Assembly: GCA_019454045.1 (NCBI GenBank)
Contig: SKCR01023427.1
Coordinates: 124,001 to 188,000, forward strand
Reading direction: 5' to 3'
Origin: Zanthoxylum bungeanum
Lineage: Eukaryota; Streptophyta; Magnoliopsida; Sapindales; Rutaceae
DNA: 64,000 nucleotides
This document shows positions 45,600 to 56,372 of this stretch, one piece after another. Positions within the stretch are counted from its first letter, which is position 1. Each line of letters opens with the position of its first letter. The notes below the pieces were generated by a model that was given only the letters and a program-made list of their open reading frames with translations, searched no databases and was not told the DNA's origin. The translations under genes were made by a program, and so were the position numbers.

Positions 45600-46860
45600 G
45601 ATTCATGGGGAATGTCCCCAGTCGGCTGAACCTGATGAAGGTCAGGATAATCCCCATACAATTGGTCAAAGGAATAGAGGAGTCTTCAATGTTGTCTGGT
45701 CCAGATGAAGGTCATATATTGACTCTACTTGAGCCATGGGGAATGTTCCCAGTCGACTGAACCAGATGAAGGTCAGGATATCTCCATACTACTGGTCAAG
45801 GACCAGAGGAGTCTTCCAATTTTTATAGACCAGATGAAGGTCATATGTTGACTCTACATGAGCCATGGGGAATGTTCCCAGTCGACTGAACCAGATGAAG
45901 GTCAGGATATCTTCATACTACTGGTCAAAGACCAGAGGAGTCATCAAATTTTTATAGACCAGATGAAGGTCATATGTGACTCTACATGAGCCATGGGGAA
46001 TGTTCCCAGTCGACTGAACCAGATGAAGGTCAGGATATCTCCATACTACTGGTCAAGGACCAGATGAGTCTTCAAATTTTTATAGACAGATGAAGGTCAT
46101 ATGTTGACTCTACATGAGCCATGGGGAATGTTCCCAGTCGACTGGGAACATTCCCCATGGCTCAAGTAGAGTCAATATATGACCTTCATCTGGTCAGACG
46201 ACATTGTAGATTCCCCTGGTCATTTGACCCGTAGTATGGGGATTATCCTGACCTTCATCTGGTTCAGTCGACTGGGAACATTCCCCATGGCTCATGTAGA
46301 GTCAACATATGACCTTCATCTGGTCTATAAAAATTTGAAGACTTATCTGGTCCTTAACTAGTAGTATGGAGATTATCCTGACCTTCATCTGGTTCAGTCG
46401 ACTGGGAACATTCCCCATTGGCTCAAGTAGAGTCAAGTTGAAGACCTGACCTTCATCTGGTTAGACGACATAGTAGATTCCCCTATTCCTTTGACCCGTA
46501 GTATGGGGATTATCCTGACCTTCATCTGGTTCAGTCGACTGGGAACATTCCCCATTGGCTCAAGTAGAGTCAAGTTGAAGACCTGACCTTCATCTGGTCA
46601 GACGACATTGTAGATTCCCCTATTCCTTTGACCCGTAGTATGAGGATTATCCTGACCTTCATCTGGTTCAGTCGACTGGGAACATTCCCCATTGGCTCAA
46701 GTAGAGTCAAGTTGAAGACCTGACCTTCATCTGGTCAGACGACATTGTAGATTCCCCTATTCCTTTGACCCGTAGTATGGGTATTATCCTGACCTTCATC
46801 TGGTTCAGTCGACTGGGGACATCCATTGGCTCATGTAGAGTCAAGTTGAAGACATGGCCT
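45600..46860. repeat. 138-bp-type repeats, forward then inverted
   Basis: Units with GGGGAATGTTCCCAGTCGAC and CTGAACCAGATGAAGGTCAG run forward to 46,139. The same units then run in reverse to about 46,860. The turning point is a 42-bp perfect palindrome (46,119-46,160) centred on GTCGAC. Confidence 0.9.
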
Positions 46861-46865
46861 TCATC

Positions 46866-47580
46866 TGGTCAGTAGCATGAAATGAGCAGTGAATATGTTA
46901 AATGTGAAAGCAAGGTTTACTATTACCATGACCTTCTTTGGGTGGCCGTGAGGGCGGAATGAAGTGTTTAAGAAATGTGAAGCTCTGAGAGCTTGTGTCA
47001 GAGAGCAGAAGCTGTAAGAGAGAAGTCAGGCTTGCCCCTCCTTGTTTCTCGTATTGTGTTGCAATTTATAGTTGAAGGTGAGTGACTTTTGCAGCTGGCA
47101 TAAGTCCCACAATGTGCTAAGATATCTTTATTTAATGATCAAAGTGGAGCAATACAATTATGTTTATGGTAAGTGGGAAATGTTTGGTAAGGATTTGGCT
47201 TTATGTATGGATTCTTTATCTGCCAGTGGAATAAGGGTTTTCTTTGGCTTTACCTTGGGCTTTCCGGTATTTATCATTTCTGTCCATGGCCTTATCTGAT
47301 ATTGGGTTCGATTTGGAAAGACAATTTTACCCCTGGCCCAAATTTGGCACGTACAGTTTGTCACATACTCTCTAAGTCAATAAGTCCTTGACATGGAGAG
47401 TATTTCAATACATATCGAATGAAACAAGATATCAGAGAAACTGTCAAGAATACATAGTTCGTACTTCATATGACAAAATGAATCCAATGTCGCCTGGACT
47501 ATGAGTAGTTCCAAGTTTTCAACTTGGCTCGATATAAGTAATGGGGAATGTCCCCAGTCGAGTGAACCATAAGACGTCGC
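46866..47580 (-). repeat. LTR-like module B (reverse, outer end missing)
   Basis: Begins inside the module at TCAGTAGCATGAAATGAGCA, lacking the roughly 160 terminal bases that module A has. It is the inverted partner of module C and closer to it than to A, D or E. Confidence 0.88.
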
Positions 47581-47744
47581 AAGAGTATATTCCATTCGAC
47601 ATTTGTCGTATGAACTGTAGGAGGTCAATGTCTTCTTTTGCCTATAATAGATGAAGATTATGCATTGACTATATATGAGATATGAGGGATTACCTCAGTC
47701 GACTGAACCAGGTGAAGGACGTGACAATCCATACTACAGGTTAA

Positions 47745-50604
47745 AGACCAATGGAGTCTATAATGTCTTCTGGACCAGATGAAGGCCAGGTCTTCAACTT
47801 GAGTCTACATGAGCCAATGGGGAATGTTCTCAGTCGACTGAACCTGATGAAGGTCAGGATAATCCCCATACTACGGATCATAGGACCAGGGGAGTTTATA
47901 ATGTCTTTTGGACCAGATGAAGGCCAGGTCTTCAACTTGACTCTACATGAGCCAATGGGGAATGTTCCCAGTCGACTGAACCTGACGAAGGTCAGGATAA
48001 TCCCCATACTACGGATCATAGGACCAGGGGAGTTTATAATGTCTTCTGGACCAGATGAAGGCCAGGTCTTCAACTTGACTCTACATGAGCCAATGGGGAA
48101 TGTTCCCAGTCGACTGAACCTGACGAAGGTCAGGATAATCCCCATACTACGGATCAAAGGATCATAGGAGTTTACAATGTCTTCTGGACCAGATGAAGGC
48201 CAGGTCTTCAACTTGACTCTACATGAGCCAATGGGGAATGTTCCCAGTCGACTGAACCTGATGAAGGTCAGGATAATCCCCATACTACGGATCATAGGAC
48301 CAGGGGAGTTTATAATGTCTTCTGGACCAGATGAAGGCCAGGTCTTCAACTTGACTCTACATGAGCCAATGGGGAATGTTCCCAGTCGACTGAACCTGAT
48401 GAAGGTCATGATAATCCCCATACTACGGATCAAAGGATCAGGGGAGTTTACAATGTCTTCTGGACCAGATGAAGGCCAGGTCTTCAACTTGACTCTACAT
48501 GAGCCAATTGGGAATGTTCCCAGTCAACTGAACCTGATGAAGGTCAGGATAATCCCAATACTACTGATCATAGGACCAGGGGAGTTTATAATGTCTTCTG
48601 GACCAGATGAAGGCCAGGTCTTCAACTTGACTCTACATGAGCCAATGGGGAATGTTCCCAGTCGACTGAACCTGATGAAGGTCAGGATAATCCCTATACT
48701 ACGGATCAAAGGATCATGGGAGTTTACAATGTCTTCTGGACCAGATGAAGGCCATGTCTTCAACTTGACTCTACATGAGCCAATAGGGAATGTTCCCAGT
48801 CGACTGAACCTGATGAAGGTCAGGATAATCCCCATACTACGGATAATAGAACCAGGGGAGTTTATAATATCTTCTGGACCAGATGAAGGCCAGGTCTTCA
48901 ACTTGACTCTACATGAGCCAATGGGGAATGTTCCCAGTCGACTGAACCTGATGAAGGTCAGGATAATCCCCATACTACGGATCAAAGGATCATGGGAGTT
49001 TAAAATGTCTTCTGGACCAGATGAAGGCCAGGTCTTCAACTTGACTCTACATGAGCCAATGGGGAATGTTCCCAGTCGACTGAACCTGATGAAGGTCAGG
49101 ATAATCCCCATACTACAGATCATAGGACCAGGGGAGTTTATAATGTCTTCTGGACCAGATGAAGGCCAGGTCTTCAACTTGACTCTACATGAGCCAATGA
49201 GGAATGTTCCCAGTCGACTGAACCTGATGAAGGTCAGGATAATCCCCATACTACGGATCAAAGGATCAGGGGAGTTTACAATGTCTTCTGGACCAGATGA
49301 AGGCCAGGTCTTCAACTTGACTCTACATGAGCCAATGAGGAATGTTCCTAGTCGACTGAACCTGATGAAGGTCAGGATAATCCCCATACTACGGATCATA
49401 GGACCAGGGGAGTTTATAATGTCTTCTGGACCAGATGAAGGCCAGGTCTTCAACTTGACTCTACATGAGCCAATGGGGAATGTTCCCAGTCGACTGAACC
49501 TGACGAAGGTCAGGATAATCCCCATACTACGGATCAAAGGATCAGGGGAATCTACAATGTCGTCTGACCAGATGAAGGCCATGTCTTCAACTTGACTCTA
49601 CATGAGCCAATGGATGTCCCCAGTCGACTGAACCAGATGAAGGTCAGGATAATCCCCATACTACGGGTCAAAGGAATAGGGGAATCTACAATGTCGTCTG
49701 ACCAGATGAAGGTCAGGTCTTCAACTTGACTCTACTTGAGCCAATGGGGAATGTTCCCAGTCGACTGAACCAGATGAAGGTCAGGATAATCCCCATACTA
49801 CGGGTCAAAGGAATAGGGGAATCTACAATGTCGTCTGACCAGATGAAGGTCAGGTCTTCAACTTGTCTCTACTTGAGCCAATGGGGAATGTTCCCAGTCG
49901 ACTGAACCAGATGAAGGTCAGGATAATCCCCATACTACGGGTCAAAGGAATAGGGGAATCTACTATGTCGTCTGACCAGATGAAGGTCAGGTCTTCAACT
50001 TGACTCTACTTGAGCCAATGGGGAATGTTCCCAGTCGACTGAACGAGATGAAGGTCAGGATAATCTCCATACTACTAGTTAAGGACCAGATAAGTCTTCA
50101 AATTTTTATAGACCAGACGAAGGTCATATGTTGACTCTACATGAGCCATGGGGAATGTTCCCAGTCGACTGAACCAGATGAAGGTAAGGATAATCCCCAT
50201 ACTACGGGTCAAATGACCAGGGGAATCTACAATGTCGTCTGATCAGATGAAGGTTATATATTGACTCTACTTGAGCCATGGGGAATGTTCCCAGTCGACT
50301 GAACCAGATGAAGGTCAGGATAATCCCCATACTACGGGTCAAATGACCAGGGGAATCTACAATGTCGTCTGACCAGATGAAGGCTAGGTCTTCAACTTGA
50401 CTCTATACGAGCCAATGGGGGATGTTCCCAGTCGACTGAACCAGATGAAGGTCAGGATAATCTCCATACTACTAGTTAAGGACCAGATGAGTCTTCAAAT
50501 TTTTATAAATCAGATGAAGGTCATATGTTGACTCTACATGAGCCATGGGGAATGTTCCCAGTCGACTGAACCAGATGAAGGTCAGGATAATCCCCATACT
50601 ACGG
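47745..50604 (+). repeat. Main 138-bp tandem array (about 20 units)
   Basis: GTCGACTGAACC recurs at 47,833, 47,971, 48,109, 48,247 and 48,385, exactly 138 bp apart, to about 49,500. Later units are 137-138 bp and more diverged. Two unit types, GGACCAGGGGAGTTTATAAT and GGATCAGGGGAGTTTACAAT, tend to alternate, giving a 276-bp higher-order period. The unit length is a multiple of three, so frames stay open on both strands (for example 48,177-49,595 plus and 49,582-48,524 minus). The 46-residue repeat protein this implies is not supported as a gene. Confidence 0.93.
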
Positions 50605-51470
50605 AGAATTTGCAGGGACATTCCAGTCGACACTACATTATATGGAGACTTGATGTGAAGACATTCCACAAGACACTATGTTGGGACTTGGCGTATGCAT
50701 CCCAGTCGACATTACCTGGTATTACTTGCACATTTTAGATATCCCAGTCGACATTAGTAAAGCATGAGACTTGTTATATATGTCTCACGCGACATTTGTG
50801 TATTCCCAATCGACATCTACTTGAGTGTAGCTTGGGATTTATTGCGGATTTTATGCATGTATAGCTTGATGTTTGATGTCTTTCCCATCGACATCTACTT
50901 GAGTGTAGCTTGGGATTTATTGTGAAGTTTATGCATATATAGCTTGTTGTTTGATGTCTTTCCCAATCGACATCTACTTGATTGTAGCTTGGGATTTATT
51001 GTGAAGTTTATGCATGTATAGCTTGTTGTTTGATGTCTTCCCAATCGACATCTACTTGAGTGTAGCTTGGGATTTATTGCAGATTTTATGCATGTATAGC
51101 TTGATGTTTGATGTCTTTCCCAATCGACATCTACTTGAGTGTAGCTTGGGATTTATTGTGGATTTTATGCATGTATAGCTTGATGTTTGATGTCTTTCCC
51201 AATCGACATCTACATGAGTGTAGCTTGGAACTTGTGGATCTTATGCGGGGATGGCTTGATGCTTGATATGTGTCTTATTTGACATCTACGTGTGTATCTC
51301 GGGGCCTAAAGAAAAACCCAGTCAACATAACACCTCCTTGACTTGAGACTAATTAAGAATTACTTATTTACATCTCAACGTGTAACTTGAAGGGTAACAT
51401 AGATCCCAATCCACACTACACGTCTGTAGTTTATTACTTATTGATCATCTCAGCCGACATCATCTCGTCC
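50605..51470 (+). repeat. 77-78-bp array, first copy, with single-copy tail
   Basis: About 50,605-50,830 duplicates 54,885-55,110 (AGAATTTGCAGGGACATTCC onward). About six units of CCAATCGACATCTACTTGAG plus a TGTAGCTTGGGATTTATTG-type body follow to about 51,240. Then there are about 200 bp of unique sequence before the reversed 138-bp units start. Confidence 0.88.
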
Positions 51471-51471
51471 G

Positions 51472-52300
51472 TAGTATGGGGATTATCCTGATCTTCATCA
51501 AGTTCAGTCGACTGGGAACATTCCCCATTGGCTCATGTAGAGTCAAGTTGAAGACCTGGCATTCATCTGGTCCAGAAGACATTGTAAACTCCCCTGATCC
51601 TTTGATCCGTAGTATGGGGATTATCCTGACCTTCGTCAGGTTCAGTCGACTGGGAACATTCCCCATTGGCTCATGTTGAGTCAAGTTGAAGACCTGGCCT
51701 TCATCTGGTCCAGAAGACATTGTAAACTCCCCTGATCCTTTGATCCGTAGTATGGGGATTATCCTGACCTTCATCAGGTTCAGTCGACTGGGAACATTCC
51801 CCATTGGCTCATGTAGAGTCAAGTTGAAGACCTGGCCTTCATCTGGTCCAGAAGACATTATAAACTCCCCTGGTCCTATGATCCGTAGTATGGGGATTAT
51901 CCTGACCTTCATCAGGTTCAGTCGACTGGGAACATTCCCCATTGGCTCATGTAGAGTCAAGTTGAAGACCTGGCCTTCATCTGGTCCAGAAGACATTGTA
52001 AACTCCCCTGATCCTTTGATCCGTAGTATGGGGATTATCCTGACCTTCATCAGGTTCAGTCGACTGGGAACATTCCCCATTGGCTCATGTAGAGTCAAGT
52101 TGAAGACCTGGCCTTCATCTGGTCTAGAAGACATTATAAACTCCCCTGGTCCTATGACCCGTAGTATGGGGATTATCCTGACTTTCATCAGGTTCAGTCG
52201 ACTGAGAACATTCCCCATTGGCTCATGTAGACTCAAGTTGAAGACCTGGCCTTCATCTGGTCCAGAAGACATTATAGACTCCATTGGTCTTTAACCTGTA
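51472..52300 (-). repeat. Inverted 138-bp units (six)
   Basis: Reverse complement of the left part of the main array (47,745-48,490), with the same unit types. With modules B and C it makes an inner inverted repeat with arms of about 1.6 kb. Confidence 0.92.
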
Positions 52301-52639
52301 GTATGGATTGTCACGTCCTTCACGTGGTTCAGTCGACTGAGGTCATCCTTCATATCTCATATATAGTCAATGCATAATCTTCATCTATTCTAGGCAAAAG
52401 AAGACATTGACCTCCTACAGTTCATACGACAAATGTCGAATGGAATATACTCTTGCGACGTCTTATGGTTCACTCGACTGGGGACATTCCCCATTACTTA
52501 TATCGAGCCAAGTTGAAAACTTGGAACTACTCATAGTCCAGGCGACAATGGATTCATTTTGTCATATGAAGTACGAACTATGCATTCTTGACAGTTTCTC
52601 TGATATCTTGTTTCATTCGATATGTATTGAAATACTCTC

Positions 52640-53306
52640 CATGTCAAGTACTTATTGACTTAGAGAGTAGGGGACAAACTGTACGTGCCAAATTTGGGCC
52701 AGGGGTAAAATTGTCTTTCCAAATCGAACCCAATATCAGATAAGGCCATGGACAGAAATGCTAAATACCGGAAAGCCCAAGGTAAAGCCCAAGAAAACCC
52801 TTATTCCACTGGCAGATAAAGAATCCATACATAAAGCCAAATCCTTACCAAACATTTCCCACTTACCATAAACATAATTGTATTGCTCCACTTTGATCAT
52901 TAAATAAAGATATCTTAGCACATTGTGGGACTTATGCCAGCTGCAAAAGTCACTCACCTTCAACTATAAATTGCAACACAATACGAGAAACAAGGAGGGG
53001 CAAGCCTGACTTCTCTCTACAGCTTCTGCTCTCTGACACAAGCTCTCAGAGCTTCACATTTCTTAAACACTTCATTCCGCCCTCACGGCCACCCAAAGAA
53101 GGTCATGGTAATAGTAAACCTTGCTTTCACATTTAACATATTCACTGCTCATTTCATGCTACTGACTTGGGCGTCGGAGTGCCCCCGGCACCCACCACAC
53201 CGGTGGGTAGTCTGCTCTCACTCACTCTACTTTGTCTTGCAGGATCGTTGATGCCCCCAACCTACAAATTCTGATTGTGGACCTCGGCCGAAATCCAGCA
53301 TCCACA
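52640..53306 (+). repeat. LTR-like module C
   Basis: Contains TATAAA at 52,965-52,970 and ends GCATCCACA followed by ATTT, the same four bases that begin the PBS junction after module D. It then jumps directly into the middle of module D. That looks like a deletion that removed an internal region and the start of the next LTR. Confidence 0.85.
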
Positions 53307-53310
53307 ATTT

Positions 53311-53923
53311 AAACTGTACGTGCCAAATTTGGGCCATGGCCAAAACTGTCTTTCCATTCGAAACCAATGTCAGATAAAGCCCATAAACAGATATGAAAGC
53401 CCAGGATAAAGCCCAATAAAAACCTTACTCCACTTAATTCATACATAAAGCCAAGACCTTACCTAACATTCCCCACTCACCCTAATCATAATTATAATGC
53501 TTCACTTTGATCATTAAATAGTGATATCTTAGCACATTGTGGGACTGATGCCAGCTGCGAAAATCACTCATATTCAACTATAAATTACAACACAATTCGA
53601 GAAACAGGGAAAAGGAGCAAGCCTGACTTCTCTCTTACAGCTTCTGCTATCTGACACAACTTTCAGAGCTTCACATTTCTTAAACATTTAATTCCGCCCT
53701 CACGGCCACCAAAAGAAGGTCATGGTAATAGTAAACCTTGCTTTCACATTTAACATATTCACTGCTCATTTCATACTACTGACTTGAGCGTCGGAGTGCC
53801 CCCGGCACCCACCACACCGGTGGGAAGTCTTCTCCCGCTCACTCTACTTTGTCTTGCAGGATCGTTGATGCCCCCAACCTATAAATTCTGATTGTGGACC
53901 TCAGCCGAAATCCAGCATCCACA
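53311..53923 (+). repeat. LTR-like module D (3' part of a 5' LTR)
   Basis: Starts AAACTGTACGTGCC, has TATAAAT at 53,579-53,585, ends GCATCCACA, and is followed by a primer-binding site. Confidence 0.85.
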
Positions 53924-53926
53924 ATT

Positions 53927-53944
53927 TGGCGCCCACCGTGGGGC
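53927..53944 (+). other. Ty3/gypsy-type primer-binding site
   Basis: TGGCGCCCACCGTGGGGC lies three bases after the CA end of module D. This is a PBS form widespread in plant gypsy elements, and the only one in the block. Confidence 0.8.
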
Positions 53945-54884
53945 CTTAGCGATTCATAGCAAGCAAAGATCACTCAGTCTACAATCCTTACAAACAGACT
54001 CCAGATCCTGTGGTTGCATAATTAGCCACCCTACAAAACAGCGCGAGACTGCAAGTCATCCCAACTATCTTAACAAGACTAAACAAAAGGCTCGACATCT
54101 CCTACAGACTATGTGAAAGTCATCAATTGGTATCCTACACGCGAAAGAAAATAAAAGGGAGGCATACGACCAAATTTTGTATGTGCATGAGGCATATCCA
54201 ATCCACACTCATTAATCATGAAGGAAACATTCCTCCATGCGTAAATTAGGTATTCGCGAACAAGGGAAAACTAGCTAGCTTGCTCGAGTTCTACTCGACA
54301 AAGAATGGTGATGAGATTACCAGCTTGAAGAACATCAAGAAGGATGTGAAGAGTACCTTGAAGATCACGAGAGCTCCTAAACTTCTTACCAACCGAGAAG
54401 AATTCTTGTGTGAGACCAAATGAGACCTCAAGACCCATTCTTATACTCTCCATTTAGGTGCCTCAAGTTCCCTCCAAAACTTACCTCGAAAATCCCACTA
54501 GGGTTTGTTAAATGAACTTGGGCTCCAATCACCCACAAGCCCAACTTACTTCTTATCTTCCAAGGATACTATCACTGTGAAGACAACTCTGGCGATTGGA
54601 TGACATCTGTCAATGGAATCACTTCCTCCAGAATAGAACATAGACGTCTTGTTTCAATCTACAAAGGTTCGATGGATTTCAGTCAACAATTCTGCATGAA
54701 GACTGCAGTCGACAGGAACAATCCAGTGGATGAGCATGATAAATTCATACATTTATCTCAGTCGACAATATCAGGATTCAATACAGCCACATGGAGCCTC
54801 AAGTAAAAAAAAAAATCCAATCGACATTAGTACGAGAACCTTATTAATGGAGCTTTGTATAGATTTTCTTGTCGAAGACTATGA
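53945..54884 (+). other. Unique internal region of the 12.9-kb element, non-coding
   Basis: About 0.94 kb with no long frame. Short frames such as 54,600-54,806 have no recognisable domain. A purine run (AAGTAAAAAAAAAAATCC near 54,803) is a weak polypurine-tract candidate. Confidence 0.6.
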
Positions 54885-56372
54885 AGAATTTGCAGGGACA
54901 TTCCAGTCGACACTACATTATATGGAGACTTGATGTGAAGACATTCCACAAGACACTATGTTGGGACTTGGCGTGTGCATCCCAGTCGACATTACCTGGT
55001 ATTGCTTGCACTTTTTAGATATCCCAGTCGACATTAGTAAAGCATGAGACTTGTTATATATGTCTCACGCGACATTTGTGTATTCCCAATCGACATCTAC
55101 TTGAGTGTAGCTTGGGATTTATTGTGAAGTTTATGCATGTATAGCTTGTTGTTTGATGTCTTTCCCAATCGACATCTATTTGATTGTAGCTTGGGATTTA
55201 TTGCGGATTTTATGCATGTATAGCTTGATGTTTGATGTCTTTCCCAATCGACATCTACTTGAGTGTAGCTTGGGATTTATTGCGGATTTTATGCATGTAT
55301 AGCTTGATGTTTGATGTTTTTCCCAATCGACATCTACATATGTAGCTTGGGACTAGTTGTAGATCTTATGCTTGTATGGCTTGATACTTTATGTTTTTCC
55401 CAATCGACATCTACATATGTAGCTTGGGACTAGTTGGAGATCTTATGCTTGTATGGCTTGATACTTGATGTTTTTCCCAATCGACATCTACATATGTAGC
55501 TTGGGACTAGTTGTAGATCTTATGCTTGTATGACTTGATACTTGATGTTTTTCCCAATCGACATCTACATATGTAGCTTGGGACTAGTTGTAGATCTTAT
55601 GCTTGTATGGCTTGATACTTGATGTTTTTCCCAATCGACATCTACATATGTAGCTTGGGACTAGTTGTAGATCTTATGCTTGTATGGCTTGATACTTGAT
55701 GTTTTTCCCAATCGACATCTACATATGTAGTTTGGGACTAGTTGGAGATCTTATGCTTGTATGGCTTGATACTTGATGTTTTTCCAATCGACATCTACAT
55801 ATGTAGCTGGGACTAGTTGTAGATCTTATGCTTGTATGGCTTGATACTTGATGTTTTTCCCAATCGACATCTACATATGTAGCTTGGGACTAGTTGGAGA
55901 TCTTATGCTTGTATGGCTTGATACTTGATGTTTTTCCCAATCGACATCTACATCTGTAGTTTGGGGCTTGTTGTGGATCCTATGTGTGTATGGTTTGATG
56001 CTTGGTATTTGTCCCAATCGACATCTACATCTGTAGTTTGGGACTTGTTGTGGATCCTATGTGTGTATGGCTTGATGCTTGGTATTCGTCCCAATCGACA
56101 TCTACATCTGTAGTTTGGGACTTGTTGTGGATCCTATGTGTGTATGGTTTGATGCTTGGTATTTGTCCCAATCGACATCTACATCTATAGTTTGAGACTT
56201 GTTGTGGATCCTATGTGTGTATGGCTTGATGCTTGGTATTCGTCCCAATCGACATCTACATCTGTAGTTTGGGACTTGTTGTGGATCCTATGTGTGTATG
56301 GTTTGATGCTTGGTATTTGTCCCAATCGACATCTACATCTGTAGTTTGGGACTTGTTGTGGATCCTATGTGT
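54885..56372 (+). repeat. Second 77-bp array (about 16-17 units)
   Basis: After the segment duplicated from about 50,605, units recur every 77-78 bp; CAATCGACAT is at 55,401, 55,478 and 55,555. The middle units carry the perfect palindrome CTACATATGTAG. The last six or so are a GGGACTTGTTGTGGATCCTA variant. Because 77 is not a multiple of three, the short frames here change with each unit and are artefacts. Confidence 0.92.

Noticed and set aside
48177..49595. A 472-codon open frame of 46-residue repeats as a repeat protein gene
   Set aside because: The frame exists only because the 138-bp DNA unit is a multiple of three. The opposite strand is open too, and there is no start context, domain or flanking gene structure.
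55080..56372. CRISPR-like or telomere-like array
   Set aside because: The whole 77-bp unit is repeated with no variable spacer, and the unit does not resemble telomere repeats.
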